A DNA stretch of 11,949 bases from BS750m-G4 sp964472195 (GTDB taxonomy: Bacteria; Bacteroidota; Ignavibacteria; Tepidaquicellales; Tepidaquicellaceae). The DNA is taken from positions 1 through 11,949 of the forward strand of contig CAYYJH010000086.1 of NCBI GenBank assembly GCA_964472195.1, read 5' to 3'. A model generated the notes under the pieces. The model worked only from the letters and a program-made list of their open reading frames with translations, ran no database searches and was not told the DNA's origin. Shown here in pieces: positions 1 to 7,054 of the stretch (position 1 is the stretch's first letter; each line of letters starts with the position of its first letter). A program made the position numbers and the translations under genes.

Positions 1-1
1 A

Positions 2-199
2 TTAAATAAAAGAAGTGATGTTAAACTGGCTATATTTGATATTAATGGTAAACATGTAGAAACACTAATAAACACTATTAAGAATGCAGGTAATTATGAA
101 TTATTTTTTAATGCTAAAGGTTTAACTTCTGGGATTTATTTTTATCAGCTGAAAACAAAAAACTATCAAGAAACAAAAAAGATGCTTCTTATAAAATAG
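2..199 (+). CDS. C-terminal end of a T9SS-sorted (type A sorting domain) protein, 5' truncated
   Basis: The 65 visible residues form a short beta-sandwich tail. It opens with hydrophobic strands (VKLAIFDINGKHV), continues with an AGNYELFF segment and the SGIYFYQL signature, and ends in the basic KKMLLIK tail before a TAG stop at 197-199. This is the C-terminal sorting domain (type A) of proteins exported by the type IX secretion system of the Bacteroidota/Chlorobi group. In that family the domain directs outer-membrane translocation and is then cleaved, leaving the mature protein on the surface or outside. The functional part of this protein lies upstream of the window, so its activity cannot be told. 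A second domain of the same kind closes the window on the other strand. Confidence 0.9.
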   Translation, partial: LNKRSDVKLAIFDINGKHVETLINTIKNAGNYELFFNAKGLTSGIYFYQLKTKNYQETKKMLLIK

Positions 200-218
200 A
201 ATTGATAATTTTCTATTT
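194..218 (+). terminator. AT-rich hairpin over the stop codon, possible weak terminator
   Basis: AAATAGAA (194-201) pairs perfectly with TTCTATTT (211-218) around a 9-base loop, and the stem includes the TAG stop of the upstream gene. There is no GC core and no T-run directly after it; the nearest T-run is at about 245-254. Termination by this structure is therefore only a guess. Confidence 0.25.
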
Positions 219-262
219 AAAAAATTAATTGATAACAATAAATAAATTTTTTTTACTCGATA

Positions 263-316
263 CGAAGCCCTGCTTCGTCTAGTTTTTATGGATTCCTGCT
301 TCCGCAGGAATGACAA
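263..316. repeat. Dispersed palindromic repeat (GTCATTCC...GGAATCC class)
   Basis: Two GC-rich hairpins sit in otherwise AT-rich DNA. The first is CGAAGC (263-268) / GCTTCG (272-277). The second is TTCCTGC (293-299) / GCAGGAA (304-310) with a TTCC loop. Read on the minus strand, the second becomes GTCATTCCTGC...GCAGGAATCC. This is the form of a very widespread intergenic repeat class in Gram-negative genomes, which includes the neisserial dRS3 repeats. Spurious ORFs over such copies encode FLRKQES-type peptides, and a 73-residue minus-strand reading frame here does too, so I do not call that frame a gene. Confidence 0.7.
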
Positions 317-360
317 CGAGGGAATGATAATAATGAAAGGCATAACACGCTAAAGGTTTG

Positions 361-413
361 TACCGCGCGCGGCTCCGTAGGAGTCCCTTCGGGAGAAGTA
401 GAAACATGTCAGG
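361..413. repeat. Probable dispersed intergenic repeat containing CTCCGTAGGAG
   Basis: A GC-rich island contains two small adjacent hairpins: CTCC (373-376) / GGAG (380-383), and TCCC (384-387) / GGGA (391-394) with a TTC loop. It is followed by GTAGAAACATG. From memory, very similar CTCCGTAGGAG...GTAGAAA blocks recur between genes in many Bacteroidetes and related genomes. The composition contrasts sharply with its surroundings, and no reading frame with coding character crosses it. The family assignment is recollection, not a search result. Confidence 0.5.
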
Positions 414-467
414 ACAGCACTGCCAACGCCACCAAATAATTATTGAGTCATAAGACAAAATTCAACG

Positions 468-498
468 TTTTAATAGTAACATTAATTAACTATATTTG
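468..498 (+). promoter_or_regulatory. Candidate Bacteroidetes-type promoter for ddl
   Basis: TATATTTG at 491-498 matches the Bacteroidetes -7 consensus TAnnTTTG exactly. A weak upstream element, TTTT at 468-471, lies 19 bases before it, roughly where the -33 box (TTTG/TTG) is expected. Transcription would start near 503-507, giving a leader of about a dozen bases before the TTG start of ddl at 518. The match is seen directly. Use of this consensus by this organism is inferred. Confidence 0.4.
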
Positions 499-517
499 AG
501 CAATTTATCTATAGATT

Positions 518-1567
518 TTGAACGTAGCGTTAATCATTGGCGGCTTATCGGCAGAAAGAGAAGTGTCTCTGGCTTCGGGTAAAGGGATACTTTCGGCACT
601 CAGGGAATTGGGGCATAACGTCCGTGTCATCGACCCGATTTACGGAGATAAAGAAGTCAGTGAGGAGGTCATATTCAAAGATATGGTCTCGAAAGAATAT
701 CCTACTTTAGAGAAATTAGAATCGATAAAAGAGACCTCTTACAGGAATGTTTTGACGTGCATAAACTCCAGGCTGTTCGATGATATCGACATTGCGTTTA
801 TCGGGCTGCATGGAAAGTTCGGTGAAGACGGGCGGATACAGGTCTTGCTTGAAATGCGGAATGTAAAATATACCGGCTCGGATGTTTTTTCGTCAGCAAT
901 TACGCTTGATAAGGATATCTCGAAGATTATTTTTAAACGAAACGGTGTTAAAACGCCTGGATGGGTTACACTTTATAATAATAAGCTCAATAATGCAAAG
1001 GTTCTTCGAAAAAGTATTAACGAAGTGACAGGATTCCCATGTGTAATAAAGCCTAACGATGAAGGCAGTACAGTTGGTTTGACAATCGCACAACCGGAAA
1101 TTAATGACGAGGATTTTTCGAAAGCTTTAGACCTTGCGTTCAGTTATTCCGATAAAGTTATAATAGAACAATATATCAAAGGCAGGGAGCTGACTGTTCC
1201 TGTGATTGGACATGAAGCGTATCCTGTAATCGAAATAAAACCGAAAGACGGCTTCTATGATTATTTGCATAAATATACAAAAGGGATGACGGAATATGTA
1301 TGCCCGGCTGAGCTGGATGCTAACATAGAAAAACATGCTAAAGAAGTCGCATTGAATGCTCATAATTCTTTGCAGTGCTCGGTTTATTCAAGGGTAGATT
1401 TTATTTTAAGTGATAAGAATGAACTTCACTGTCTTGAAGTTAACACACTACCCGGCATGACAGAAACTTCTTTGGTTCCAAAGTCAGCAAAGGCTTTAGA
1501 TATAAGTTTCGCTGAATTAATAGATAAGATAATTCAAATCTCTTTATTAAGGACAAATAAAAAATGA
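518..1567 (+). CDS. ddl: D-alanine--D-alanine ligase
   Basis: This is a cytoplasmic ATP-grasp enzyme that joins two D-alanines for the peptidoglycan stem peptide. At 349 residues it is slightly longer than many Ddl proteins. Visible family motifs are GGLSAEREVSLASG at residues 8-21 (N-terminal substrate site), HGKFGEDG at 98-105, the glycine-rich ATP loop EGSTVG at 182-187, an omega loop FYDYLHKY at 246-253, RVDF at 292-295 and LEVNTLPG at 306-313 with the metal ligands E307 and N309. The omega-loop Tyr249 fits D-Ala-D-Ala rather than D-Ala-D-Lac ligases. The start is TTG: an in-frame TAG at 512-514 leaves no ATG or GTG upstream, and no Shine-Dalgarno site is visible. The 3' end overlaps the next gene by four bases (ATGA), suggesting coupled translation. 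The gene is visibly richer in G+C than its neighbours, especially at its 5' end. Confidence 0.95.
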   Translation: MNVALIIGGLSAEREVSLASGKGILSALRELGHNVRVIDPIYGDKEVSEEVIFKDMVSKEYPTLEKLESIKETSYRNVLTCINSRLFDDIDIAFIGLHGKFGEDGRIQVLLEMRNVKYTGSDVFSSAITLDKDISKIIFKRNGVKTPGWVTLYNNKLNNAKVLRKSINEVTGFPCVIKPNDEGSTVGLTIAQPEINDEDFSKALDLAFSYSDKVIIEQYIKGRELTVPVIGHEAYPVIEIKPKDGFYDYLHKYTKGMTEYVCPAELDANIEKHAKEVALNAHNSLQCSVYSRVDFILSDKNELHCLEVNTLPGMTETSLVPKSAKALDISFAELIDKIIQISLLRTNKK

Positions 1568-1896
1568 AAGAAGAAAAAGAAAGCTTAATCAAAATAGTTG
1601 CAAGGTTTCTGAAATACAATAAAATATTTGCGCTGTTCCTGATAATACTTTTATTACTTATTTACATGACAATCTTCGGGAACAAAGGATTAATCTATCG
1701 TATAGACCTTGAATCAGAGAAAAAACAACTCGAAGAACAATTACAAACTGAGATCAACAAAGGTGAAGAATTACAAAAAGAAATAAACGAACTTAATAAT
1801 TCGGAAAGTAAGATTGAAAAAGTTGCAAGAGAAAAATACGGATTAACAAAAGAAGGTGAACAGATTTACAGAATTAAAGTTGACAGCACGAAATAA
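1564..1896 (+). CDS. divIC: Septum formation initiator family protein (DivIC/FtsB-like)
   Basis: This is a small bitopic division protein of 110 residues. It has a basic cytoplasmic N-terminus, one membrane helix at about residues 21-38 (IFALFLIILLLLIYMTIF), then a charged coiled coil at about 46-83 rich in Glu, Lys, Leu and Gln. The family signature KIEKVAREKYGLTKEGE follows at 83-99. Members of this family form a complex with FtsL- and FtsQ/DivIB-type proteins at the division septum. FtsB and DivIC are orthologous groups that are hard to separate by sequence alone, so the symbol is approximate. Its ATG lies inside the end of ddl (ATGA overlap), so the two are almost certainly co-transcribed. 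This links D-Ala-D-Ala supply with septation in one unit. Confidence 0.88.
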   Translation: MKEEKESLIKIVARFLKYNKIFALFLIILLLLIYMTIFGNKGLIYRIDLESEKKQLEEQLQTEINKGEELQKEINELNNSESKIEKVAREKYGLTKEGEQIYRIKVDSTK

Positions 1897-1993
1897 TGTA
1901 TATATCAATAACGAAATCAATTCTAATACTAACTCACCATGTATTCATAATATCATTGGGTAACTTTTAACATAAATCACAGTATATGTAAAT

Positions 1994-2998
1994 ATGACAA
2001 AAGACACGAATAAAATAATATTATCAGGAATGAGACCGACGGGTAAACTTCACATCGGTCATTATGTTGGTGCTCTTGAAAACTGGGTTAAGCTTCAAAA
2101 CGATTATCAAAACTATCACCTTATAGCAGATTACCATTTATTGACAACAAATCTCAACACATCGCACGTTTATGAAAATACTGTAGAAATGGTAATCGAT
2201 TGGATAGCATGCGGTATTGACCCTGAAAGTTCTCCAATTTTCAGACAGTCGCAGATTAAAGAACACACAGAGTTGTTTCTAATCTTCTCGATGCTCATTA
2301 CGAAAGCAAGGTTAGAAAAAAATCCAACTTTGAAAGAGCAGATTCGTGATTTGAACTTGAAATCAATAACTTATGGTTATCTCGGCTATCCAGTTCTGCA
2401 AGCTTCGGACATACTCTTATACAAAGGTAATTACGTACCGGTTGGCGAAGACCAGGTTCCGCACGTAGAAATAACGAGACACATTGCAGGTTTATTTAAT
2501 GAAAGCTATCACGGGAAAGATGGGAAAAAGTTATTCCCTATTCCCGAGCCGAAGATCACAAAATTTGCAAGGCTGCCGGGATTGGATGGAAAAGCAAAAA
2601 TGAGTAAATCGCTTGACAACACAATATTAATTTCTGATGATGAAGATACCATAAAAACAAAAATGAAAAAAGCATTTACCGATCCAAATAGGTTAAGGAA
2701 AGGAGATAAAGGAAATCCTGATATTTGTTTGGTGTTTACCTATCACAATAAATTTAATCCGGGTGAAGTACCTGATATCAGAAAGGGATGCATTGATGGA
2801 ACTCTTGGCTGTGTTGATTGTAAAAATAATATATCGAAAAAAATTTACGATTATTTTGCACCGATTCGTCAAAAAAGAGAAGCATTAGAAAATAACAGAA
2901 AATACGTAGCAGAAATTTTAAAAGATGGAGAGAATAAAGCAAGAATCATTGGTGAAAAAACGATGGCTGAAGTACGAGACGCAATGAAAATGGGTTAA
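1994..2998 (+). CDS. trpS: Tryptophan--tRNA ligase
   Basis: This class I aminoacyl-tRNA synthetase charges tRNA-Trp in the cytoplasm. At 334 residues it has the usual bacterial length. The Rossmann-fold motifs are clear: GMRPTGKLHIGH with HIGH at residues 20-23, GYPVLQASDILLY at 131-143, the GEDQ motif at 151-154, and KMSKS at 202-206. An unusual set of four cysteines (C245, C266, C273, C276) forms C-x20-C-x6-C-x2-C in the C-terminal tRNA-binding part. This resembles the [4Fe-4S]-binding pattern known from the Thermotoga maritima enzyme. The ATG at 1994 is chosen because it begins just before the conserved core; another ATG at 1986 runs straight into a stop. A 97-bp spacer separates it from the division gene. 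No Shine-Dalgarno site is evident. Whether trpS belongs to the ddl operon is unclear. Confidence 0.96.
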   Translation: MTKDTNKIILSGMRPTGKLHIGHYVGALENWVKLQNDYQNYHLIADYHLLTTNLNTSHVYENTVEMVIDWIACGIDPESSPIFRQSQIKEHTELFLIFSMLITKARLEKNPTLKEQIRDLNLKSITYGYLGYPVLQASDILLYKGNYVPVGEDQVPHVEITRHIAGLFNESYHGKDGKKLFPIPEPKITKFARLPGLDGKAKMSKSLDNTILISDDEDTIKTKMKKAFTDPNRLRKGDKGNPDICLVFTYHNKFNPGEVPDIRKGCIDGTLGCVDCKNNISKKIYDYFAPIRQKREALENNRKYVAEILKDGENKARIIGEKTMAEVRDAMKMG

Positions 2999-3092
2999 TT
3001 ATTATTACTAAAATTTATATATTAAAATATACTTCATATAAAAAATACTCTTCAAAATATAAATATACCATATAACACATTTTTTACAGAAT

Positions 3093-3135
3093 CCTGCGAA
3101 TTAAAGCAGATCAATAATAAAAACCTGCGAATTAA
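3093..3135. repeat. Pair of 12-bp direct repeats, CCTGCGAATTAA
   Basis: CCTGCGAATTAA occurs at 3093-3104 and again at 3124-3135, 31 bp apart start to start (about three helical turns). The second copy runs into the inverted repeat ATTAATTAA/TTAATTAAT at 3131-3150. These are the only C/G-containing islands in the spacer, so they stand out from background. They could be a regulator binding pair upstream of the uppS-bamA block or a remnant of a short repeat family. Confidence 0.55.
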
Positions 3136-3205
3136 TTAATCTTAATTAATAAGGTCTTTTAGAAATTTTTAATAAATAAAGTAAAATCACTAAATATTTA
3201 TCTCA

Positions 3206-3234
3206 TTGACTTTAGAAATTAATAGAATTAATTT
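3206..3234 (+). promoter_or_regulatory. Candidate promoter for the uppS-bamA-skp-lpx block
   Basis: TTGACT at 3206-3211 and TAATTT at 3229-3234 are separated by 17 bp, a good sigma-70-type arrangement, with uppS starting 23 bp downstream at 3258. The DNA here is so A/T-rich that a TAATTT-like box is expected by chance; only the TTGACT box carries much information. This would be the natural head of the downstream envelope operon. Confidence 0.3.
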
Positions 3235-3257
3235 TTTTATTATTTTATTAATAAAAA

Positions 3258-4049
3258 TTGAATATACCAGACAAAGAAGATAAAAAAATTCAAGATAACA
3301 TTAAAAGCTCAGGAGAAATTCCGAAGCATGTTGCTATCATCATGGATGGAAACGGCAGGTGGGCAAAGCAGAAAAGGAAAACCAGGGTTTTTGGACACAA
3401 GGAAGGCGTTAATTCTGTTAGAGACATTGTAGAAGCTTCTGGACAGCTTGGAATAAAATTTCTTACACTGTACACTTTTTCGACTGAAAACTGGAAAAGA
3501 CCGAAATCAGAAGTCACAATATTGATGAAACTCCTGATAAAAGCCCTGCAGGATGAAACAGACAGGCTTCACGAAAATGATGTGAAACTTATTACTACCG
3601 GGGATTTGAATACACTCCCAAAGAGAGTATTTCAAGAGCTGAAAGATGCAGTGGAAAAAACAAAAAACAATAAACGTATGACACTGAACCTTGCATTGAG
3701 TTACAGTGGAAGATGGGATATTGTAAATGCTGTGAAAGAAATTCATAGAGAATTTAAAAATTCAAAAGATTTATACAAAAATTTAAATGAGAGGAAATTT
3801 TCTGAATATTTAGCTACGAAAAATTTACCAGACCCTGATCTTTTAATAAGAACGGGTGGAGATTATCGGATTAGTAATTTTTTATTATGGCAATTGGCAT
3901 ATACAGAATTATATATTGAGCATAGATTCTGGCCCGAATTCAGAAGAAAACATTTGTATGATGCAATTAATGAATATCAAAGAAGAGAACGAAGATTCGG
4001 TCTGGTAAGTGAACAAATAAAAAAGAAAAAAATTAAAAAAAGAAAGTAA
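3258..4049 (+). CDS. uppS: Isoprenyl transferase (undecaprenyl diphosphate synthase)
   Basis: This cytoplasmic cis-prenyltransferase extends farnesyl diphosphate with isopentenyl diphosphate to make the C55 carrier lipid for peptidoglycan and O-antigen. It has 263 residues. Family motifs are HVAIIMDGNGRWAK at residues 24-37 (catalytic D30), FSTENWKRP at 74-82, and RTGGDYRISNFLLWQ at 198-212 with the pyrophosphate-binding R198, R204 and S206, then AYTELY with E217. The usual RTGGE is RTGGD here, a conservative change at the position of E. coli Glu198. The C-terminus after residue 253 is a run of lysines of unknown role. The start is TTG: an in-frame TAA at 3252-3254 leaves no alternative start upstream, the next ATG (residue 29) falls inside the catalytic motif, and no Shine-Dalgarno site is present. 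Its TAA stop shares one base with the bamA ATG. Confidence 0.95.
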   Translation: MNIPDKEDKKIQDNIKSSGEIPKHVAIIMDGNGRWAKQKRKTRVFGHKEGVNSVRDIVEASGQLGIKFLTLYTFSTENWKRPKSEVTILMKLLIKALQDETDRLHENDVKLITTGDLNTLPKRVFQELKDAVEKTKNNKRMTLNLALSYSGRWDIVNAVKEIHREFKNSKDLYKNLNERKFSEYLATKNLPDPDLLIRTGGDYRISNFLLWQLAYTELYIEHRFWPEFRRKHLYDAINEYQRRERRFGLVSEQIKKKKIKKRK

Positions 4050-6424
4050 TGATTAAATTCAAGAAAATTAATTTTTCAATTCTTCTCGTTTTTGTAGTTG
4101 TATTAACAATTGTCAACCACAATTCAGTTATCCCTCAACAGCAGGAACCAACTGTTTACAAAATTGCAAGTATAAATACTATTGGCAACAACCTATATGA
4201 TTCCAAAACTATAATAGCATATTCAGGATTAATCATTAACCAGGAGATTACGATTCCTTCGGATGAAACAAGAGAAGCTATAAACAGGTTGTGGAATTTA
4301 GGATTGTTTTCAGATATTAAATTGTATGTTGACAAGAAATTTGGGAATGACGTTTACCTGATCATTGAAGTTGAAGAATTACCGAGAATAGAAAAAGTCA
4401 GTATTACCGGGAACGATGATATTTCCGATAGTGATATTCAGGATAGGATATCGATAGTATCCGGTGAAGTATTATCCGAGCAAAAATTAAAAGATATTGA
4501 ATACAATCTCAAAAAGTACTATGTGGAAGAGGGTTTTTCGCTTGCTGAGGTTAAAGTAGATAAATTAATTTCTGCTGATAATGAAGCAAGAGTTAGGATA
4601 AAGATTAAGGAAGGAAACAAACTTACCGTAAGAAAGATAAGATTCAAAGGAAACAAATTAGTTTCATCGGACGATTTAGAAGATGCAATGGATGAAACAT
4701 CTGAAAAAGTCTGGTGGCAGTTCTGGAACAGTGCTACTTTCGATAAAAATAAATTCGAGGAAGACAAGAAGCTGATTGTAAATTATTACAAAGAAGAAGG
4801 ATTCAAAGATGCTGAAATTGTTAATGTAGATTTAAAACCATCCGCTTCGAAAGAAGACCTTACAATCGTCATAGAAGTTGACGAAGGCAAGAAGTACAGG
4901 ATTAATAAAATAAATTTTGAGGGAAACACAATTTATCCCGATTCTCTTCTTTTAAGCAAATTGGATTTTAAGAAAGGTGAGGTCTATAATCAAAGAAAGT
5001 TAGAAGAAAATCTTTACGGAAACGAAGCTGAAACTGACATTAGCTCGTTATATCTTGACAACGGGTATCTTGGTTTTAACGCTGACATAGATGAAAAAGT
5101 AGTCGATGGAAACAAGGTGGATTTAAACTTATTAATCAGCGAAAATAACCAGTACAAATTTGGAATAGTAGAAATAGAAGGTAATGATAAGACTAAAGAT
5201 AAGGTTATAAGACGAGAGTTATACTCAATTCCGGGAGATTACTTTACAAAAAGTAGTGTCAGAAGAAGTCTTCAGCAAATCAATGCACTGAACTATTTTA
5301 ACCCGGAGAAGCTCAACCAGAAAATTACGTTAATGAATGATTCAACAGTAAAGATATCTTACATCGTTGAAGAAAGATCTTCGGATCAATTTAATGCTTC
5401 GATTGGTTACGGAGGTACTTTTGGGGTGACCGGTTCTATAGGTTTGACATTTAATAATTTCGACATTACCAATCCTCTTATAGGAGGAGCAGGACAGACG
5501 TTAAACTTTGAATGGCAATTCGGCGAAGGTGGAAATTTCAGGACATTCTCATTGGGTTTTCAAGAACCTTGGCTCTTTGATACACCTACTTTATTAGGTT
5601 TTACTGTTTATGATACAAGACAAAGATATACTTATGACGTTCAAGAAACAGGCGGAATATTAAACTTTGGAAGAAGATTTAAATTTCCCGATGATTTCTT
5701 CAGAGGTGACTGGGCTTTAAAATATCAGAGAACTAATGTAATTAACGGTGATGATTATTTTCAGACGGGTATCAGAACTCAATTGAGTGTTAGACAAACC
5801 ATCACGCGGTCAACTGTTTTCGATCCTGTTTTTCCTATTTCGGGAACAAAAGTTGCTAACTCAACAGAATTAGCGGGTGGTCCATTCATACCGGGAAGCA
5901 TTGAATTCTTAAAAAACGTATTTACTGCGGAAGCATACATGCCGCTTTTTAAATACGAGAAGCTTGTGTTACATTATAATTTTAATTTTTCATTCATCAA
6001 CTCTTTATCTTCTGACAAATACCTTCCACCGACAGAATTATTTTATATGGGTGGAAACGGTTTAACGTATAATACGATCCCTCTCAGGGGTTACGATGAC
6101 CGTAATGTCGGTCCGAAAGATTCAAGGGGAAATCCAGTAGGCGGTAGAGTTGCTATTAAATACGGGCTTGAATTAAGATATCCATTATCACTCGACCCAT
6201 TTCCAATTTTCATATTAGCTTTTGCTGATGCAGGCAACATATGGAGTAGTATAACAGAGACGGATCCTTTCGATCTCAGGAGATCAGTTGGATTTGGTAC
6301 AAGACTACTTTTACCGGCTGTAGGTCTAATCGGTTTTGATTTTGGCTACGGTTTCGACAGAGTTATTGAAGACAACGAAGAACCCAAATGGTTGTTTCAC
6401 TTCCAGTTTGGTAGAGGGTTTTAA
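4049..6424 (+). CDS. bamA: Outer membrane protein assembly factor BamA (Omp85 family)
   Basis: BamA is the essential core of the machine that folds beta-barrel proteins into the outer membrane. The 791 residues begin with a hydrophobic export signal (about 9-22) that lacks an obvious signal peptidase I box. Five POTRA domains follow at roughly 35-111, 112-190, 191-282, 283-368 and 369-446. Each has the GN-containing strand and the hydrophobic ending typical of the fold; the third contains the WWQFW insertion common in Bacteroidota. The barrel spans about 447-791 and holds the loop-6 motif LRGY (R680) and a final Phe (FGRGF), the usual C-terminal signal of barrel proteins. TAATG overlap with uppS implies translational coupling. 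The two Skp-type chaperone genes follow directly, the usual bamA-skp order. Confidence 0.96.
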   Translation: MIKFKKINFSILLVFVVVLTIVNHNSVIPQQQEPTVYKIASINTIGNNLYDSKTIIAYSGLIINQEITIPSDETREAINRLWNLGLFSDIKLYVDKKFGNDVYLIIEVEELPRIEKVSITGNDDISDSDIQDRISIVSGEVLSEQKLKDIEYNLKKYYVEEGFSLAEVKVDKLISADNEARVRIKIKEGNKLTVRKIRFKGNKLVSSDDLEDAMDETSEKVWWQFWNSATFDKNKFEEDKKLIVNYYKEEGFKDAEIVNVDLKPSASKEDLTIVIEVDEGKKYRINKINFEGNTIYPDSLLLSKLDFKKGEVYNQRKLEENLYGNEAETDISSLYLDNGYLGFNADIDEKVVDGNKVDLNLLISENNQYKFGIVEIEGNDKTKDKVIRRELYSIPGDYFTKSSVRRSLQQINALNYFNPEKLNQKITLMNDSTVKISYIVEERSSDQFNASIGYGGTFGVTGSIGLTFNNFDITNPLIGGAGQTLNFEWQFGEGGNFRTFSLGFQEPWLFDTPTLLGFTVYDTRQRYTYDVQETGGILNFGRRFKFPDDFFRGDWALKYQRTNVINGDDYFQTGIRTQLSVRQTITRSTVFDPVFPISGTKVANSTELAGGPFIPGSIEFLKNVFTAEAYMPLFKYEKLVLHYNFNFSFINSLSSDKYLPPTELFYMGGNGLTYNTIPLRGYDDRNVGPKDSRGNPVGGRVAIKYGLELRYPLSLDPFPIFILAFADAGNIWSSITETDPFDLRRSVGFGTRLLLPAVGLIGFDFGYGFDRVIEDNEEPKWLFHFQFGRGF

Positions 6425-6459
6425 ATTTTATAATTAAAAAATCATTTAAAATATTTTAC

Positions 6460-6465
6460 AAGGAG
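6460..6465 (+). promoter_or_regulatory. Strong Shine-Dalgarno site fixing the TTG start of the first skp gene
   Basis: AAGGAG at 6460-6465 lies 9 bases before TTG at 6475. It is the only strong anti-16S match I find before any gene in this window, and it decides the start. Translation from that TTG gives a perfect signal peptide (MKTLFIKTI...ASAQ), whereas there is no suitable ATG. Confidence 0.8.
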
Positions 6466-6474
6466 AAATCTTTT

Positions 6475-7041
6475 TTGAAAACATTATTCATAAAAACAAT
6501 AACGATATTTTTATTTTTCTTATCTATCATTTTTTCTAACGATGCCAGTGCTCAAATTAAAGTGGGGTATGTTGACAGTGAAATAATTTTAAAGCAACTC
6601 CCGGAATCTGAAAAAATTAAAACGGAGCTCGAAGCTATTCAGAAATTATATTTAGACACAGTACAAACAAAAGAAAACGAATTGAAGGAAAAAGCAGAAA
6701 TATTTAAAACAAAATACGAAGAAGCTCAGAACTTAGTATCTTCGGGTACTGTCACATCCGAAGAAGAAATTAACAAACTTGAAGAAGAATTAAGCAATCT
6801 TCAAAATGAAATTAGAGACTTAGATGAAGGATTGGCTATTTACAAGCAAAAAGTTCAAAACGAATTAATACAAAAGCAGTCTGAATTATTCAAGCCTGTG
6901 AAAGAAAAGGTAACCAAAGTCATTGAAAAAGTTGCAAAAAAAATGAAGATCAATTTCGTATTCGATAAAGCAGATGGAATCTTAATATATGGGGATAAGG
7001 AATTTGATATAACATTCAAAGTACTTGATCAACTAAAATAG
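6475..7041 (+). CDS. skp: OmpH/Skp family periplasmic chaperone, first copy
   Basis: This is a periplasmic holding chaperone for unfolded outer-membrane proteins on their way to BamA. Of its 188 residues, about 1-26 are a signal peptide: KTLFIK, a long Phe/Ile/Leu core, and ASA before a cut at A26-Q27. The mature protein starts with the family strand IKVGYVDSEIIL, continues as a long charged coiled-coil hairpin (about 45-150) and ends with the conserved strand segment INFVFDKADGILIYG at 159-173. Known Skp forms a jellyfish-shaped trimer with these coils as tentacles. The start is TTG with a strong Shine-Dalgarno site. It lies 50 bp after bamA and 129 bp before a paralogue. The mature part is rich in Glu and Lys, unlike classical basic E. 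coli Skp. Assignment to the family is firm; division of labour with the second copy is unknown. Confidence 0.9.
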   Translation: MKTLFIKTITIFLFFLSIIFSNDASAQIKVGYVDSEIILKQLPESEKIKTELEAIQKLYLDTVQTKENELKEKAEIFKTKYEEAQNLVSSGTVTSEEEINKLEEELSNLQNEIRDLDEGLAIYKQKVQNELIQKQSELFKPVKEKVTKVIEKVAKKMKINFVFDKADGILIYGDKEFDITFKVLDQLK

Positions 7042-7054
7042 TATTCCAAAAACT

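Larger units (their letters stand above)
2999..3257. other. AT-rich intergenic spacer between trpS and uppS
   Basis: This 259-bp stretch is the longest gene-free spacer within the forward gene block and is very A+T-rich. No reading frame with coding character is seen. It holds a pair of 12-bp direct repeats, an AT palindrome (ATTAATTAA at 3131-3139 against TTAATTAAT at 3142-3150) and a candidate promoter, each discussed separately. No GC-rich terminator for trpS is visible; the only hairpin after trpS (3018-3031) is entirely A/T. Confidence 0.7.

Noticed and set aside
122..343. A 73-residue minus-strand reading frame with an FLRKQES-type peptide
   Set aside because: It arises from the palindromic repeat and low-complexity A/T DNA. 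Such peptides are well-known false genes over intergenic repeats.
3018..3031. TATATT/AATATA hairpin after trpS as a terminator
   Set aside because: It is only A/T pairs with a two-base loop and no T-run, as expected by chance in this composition.
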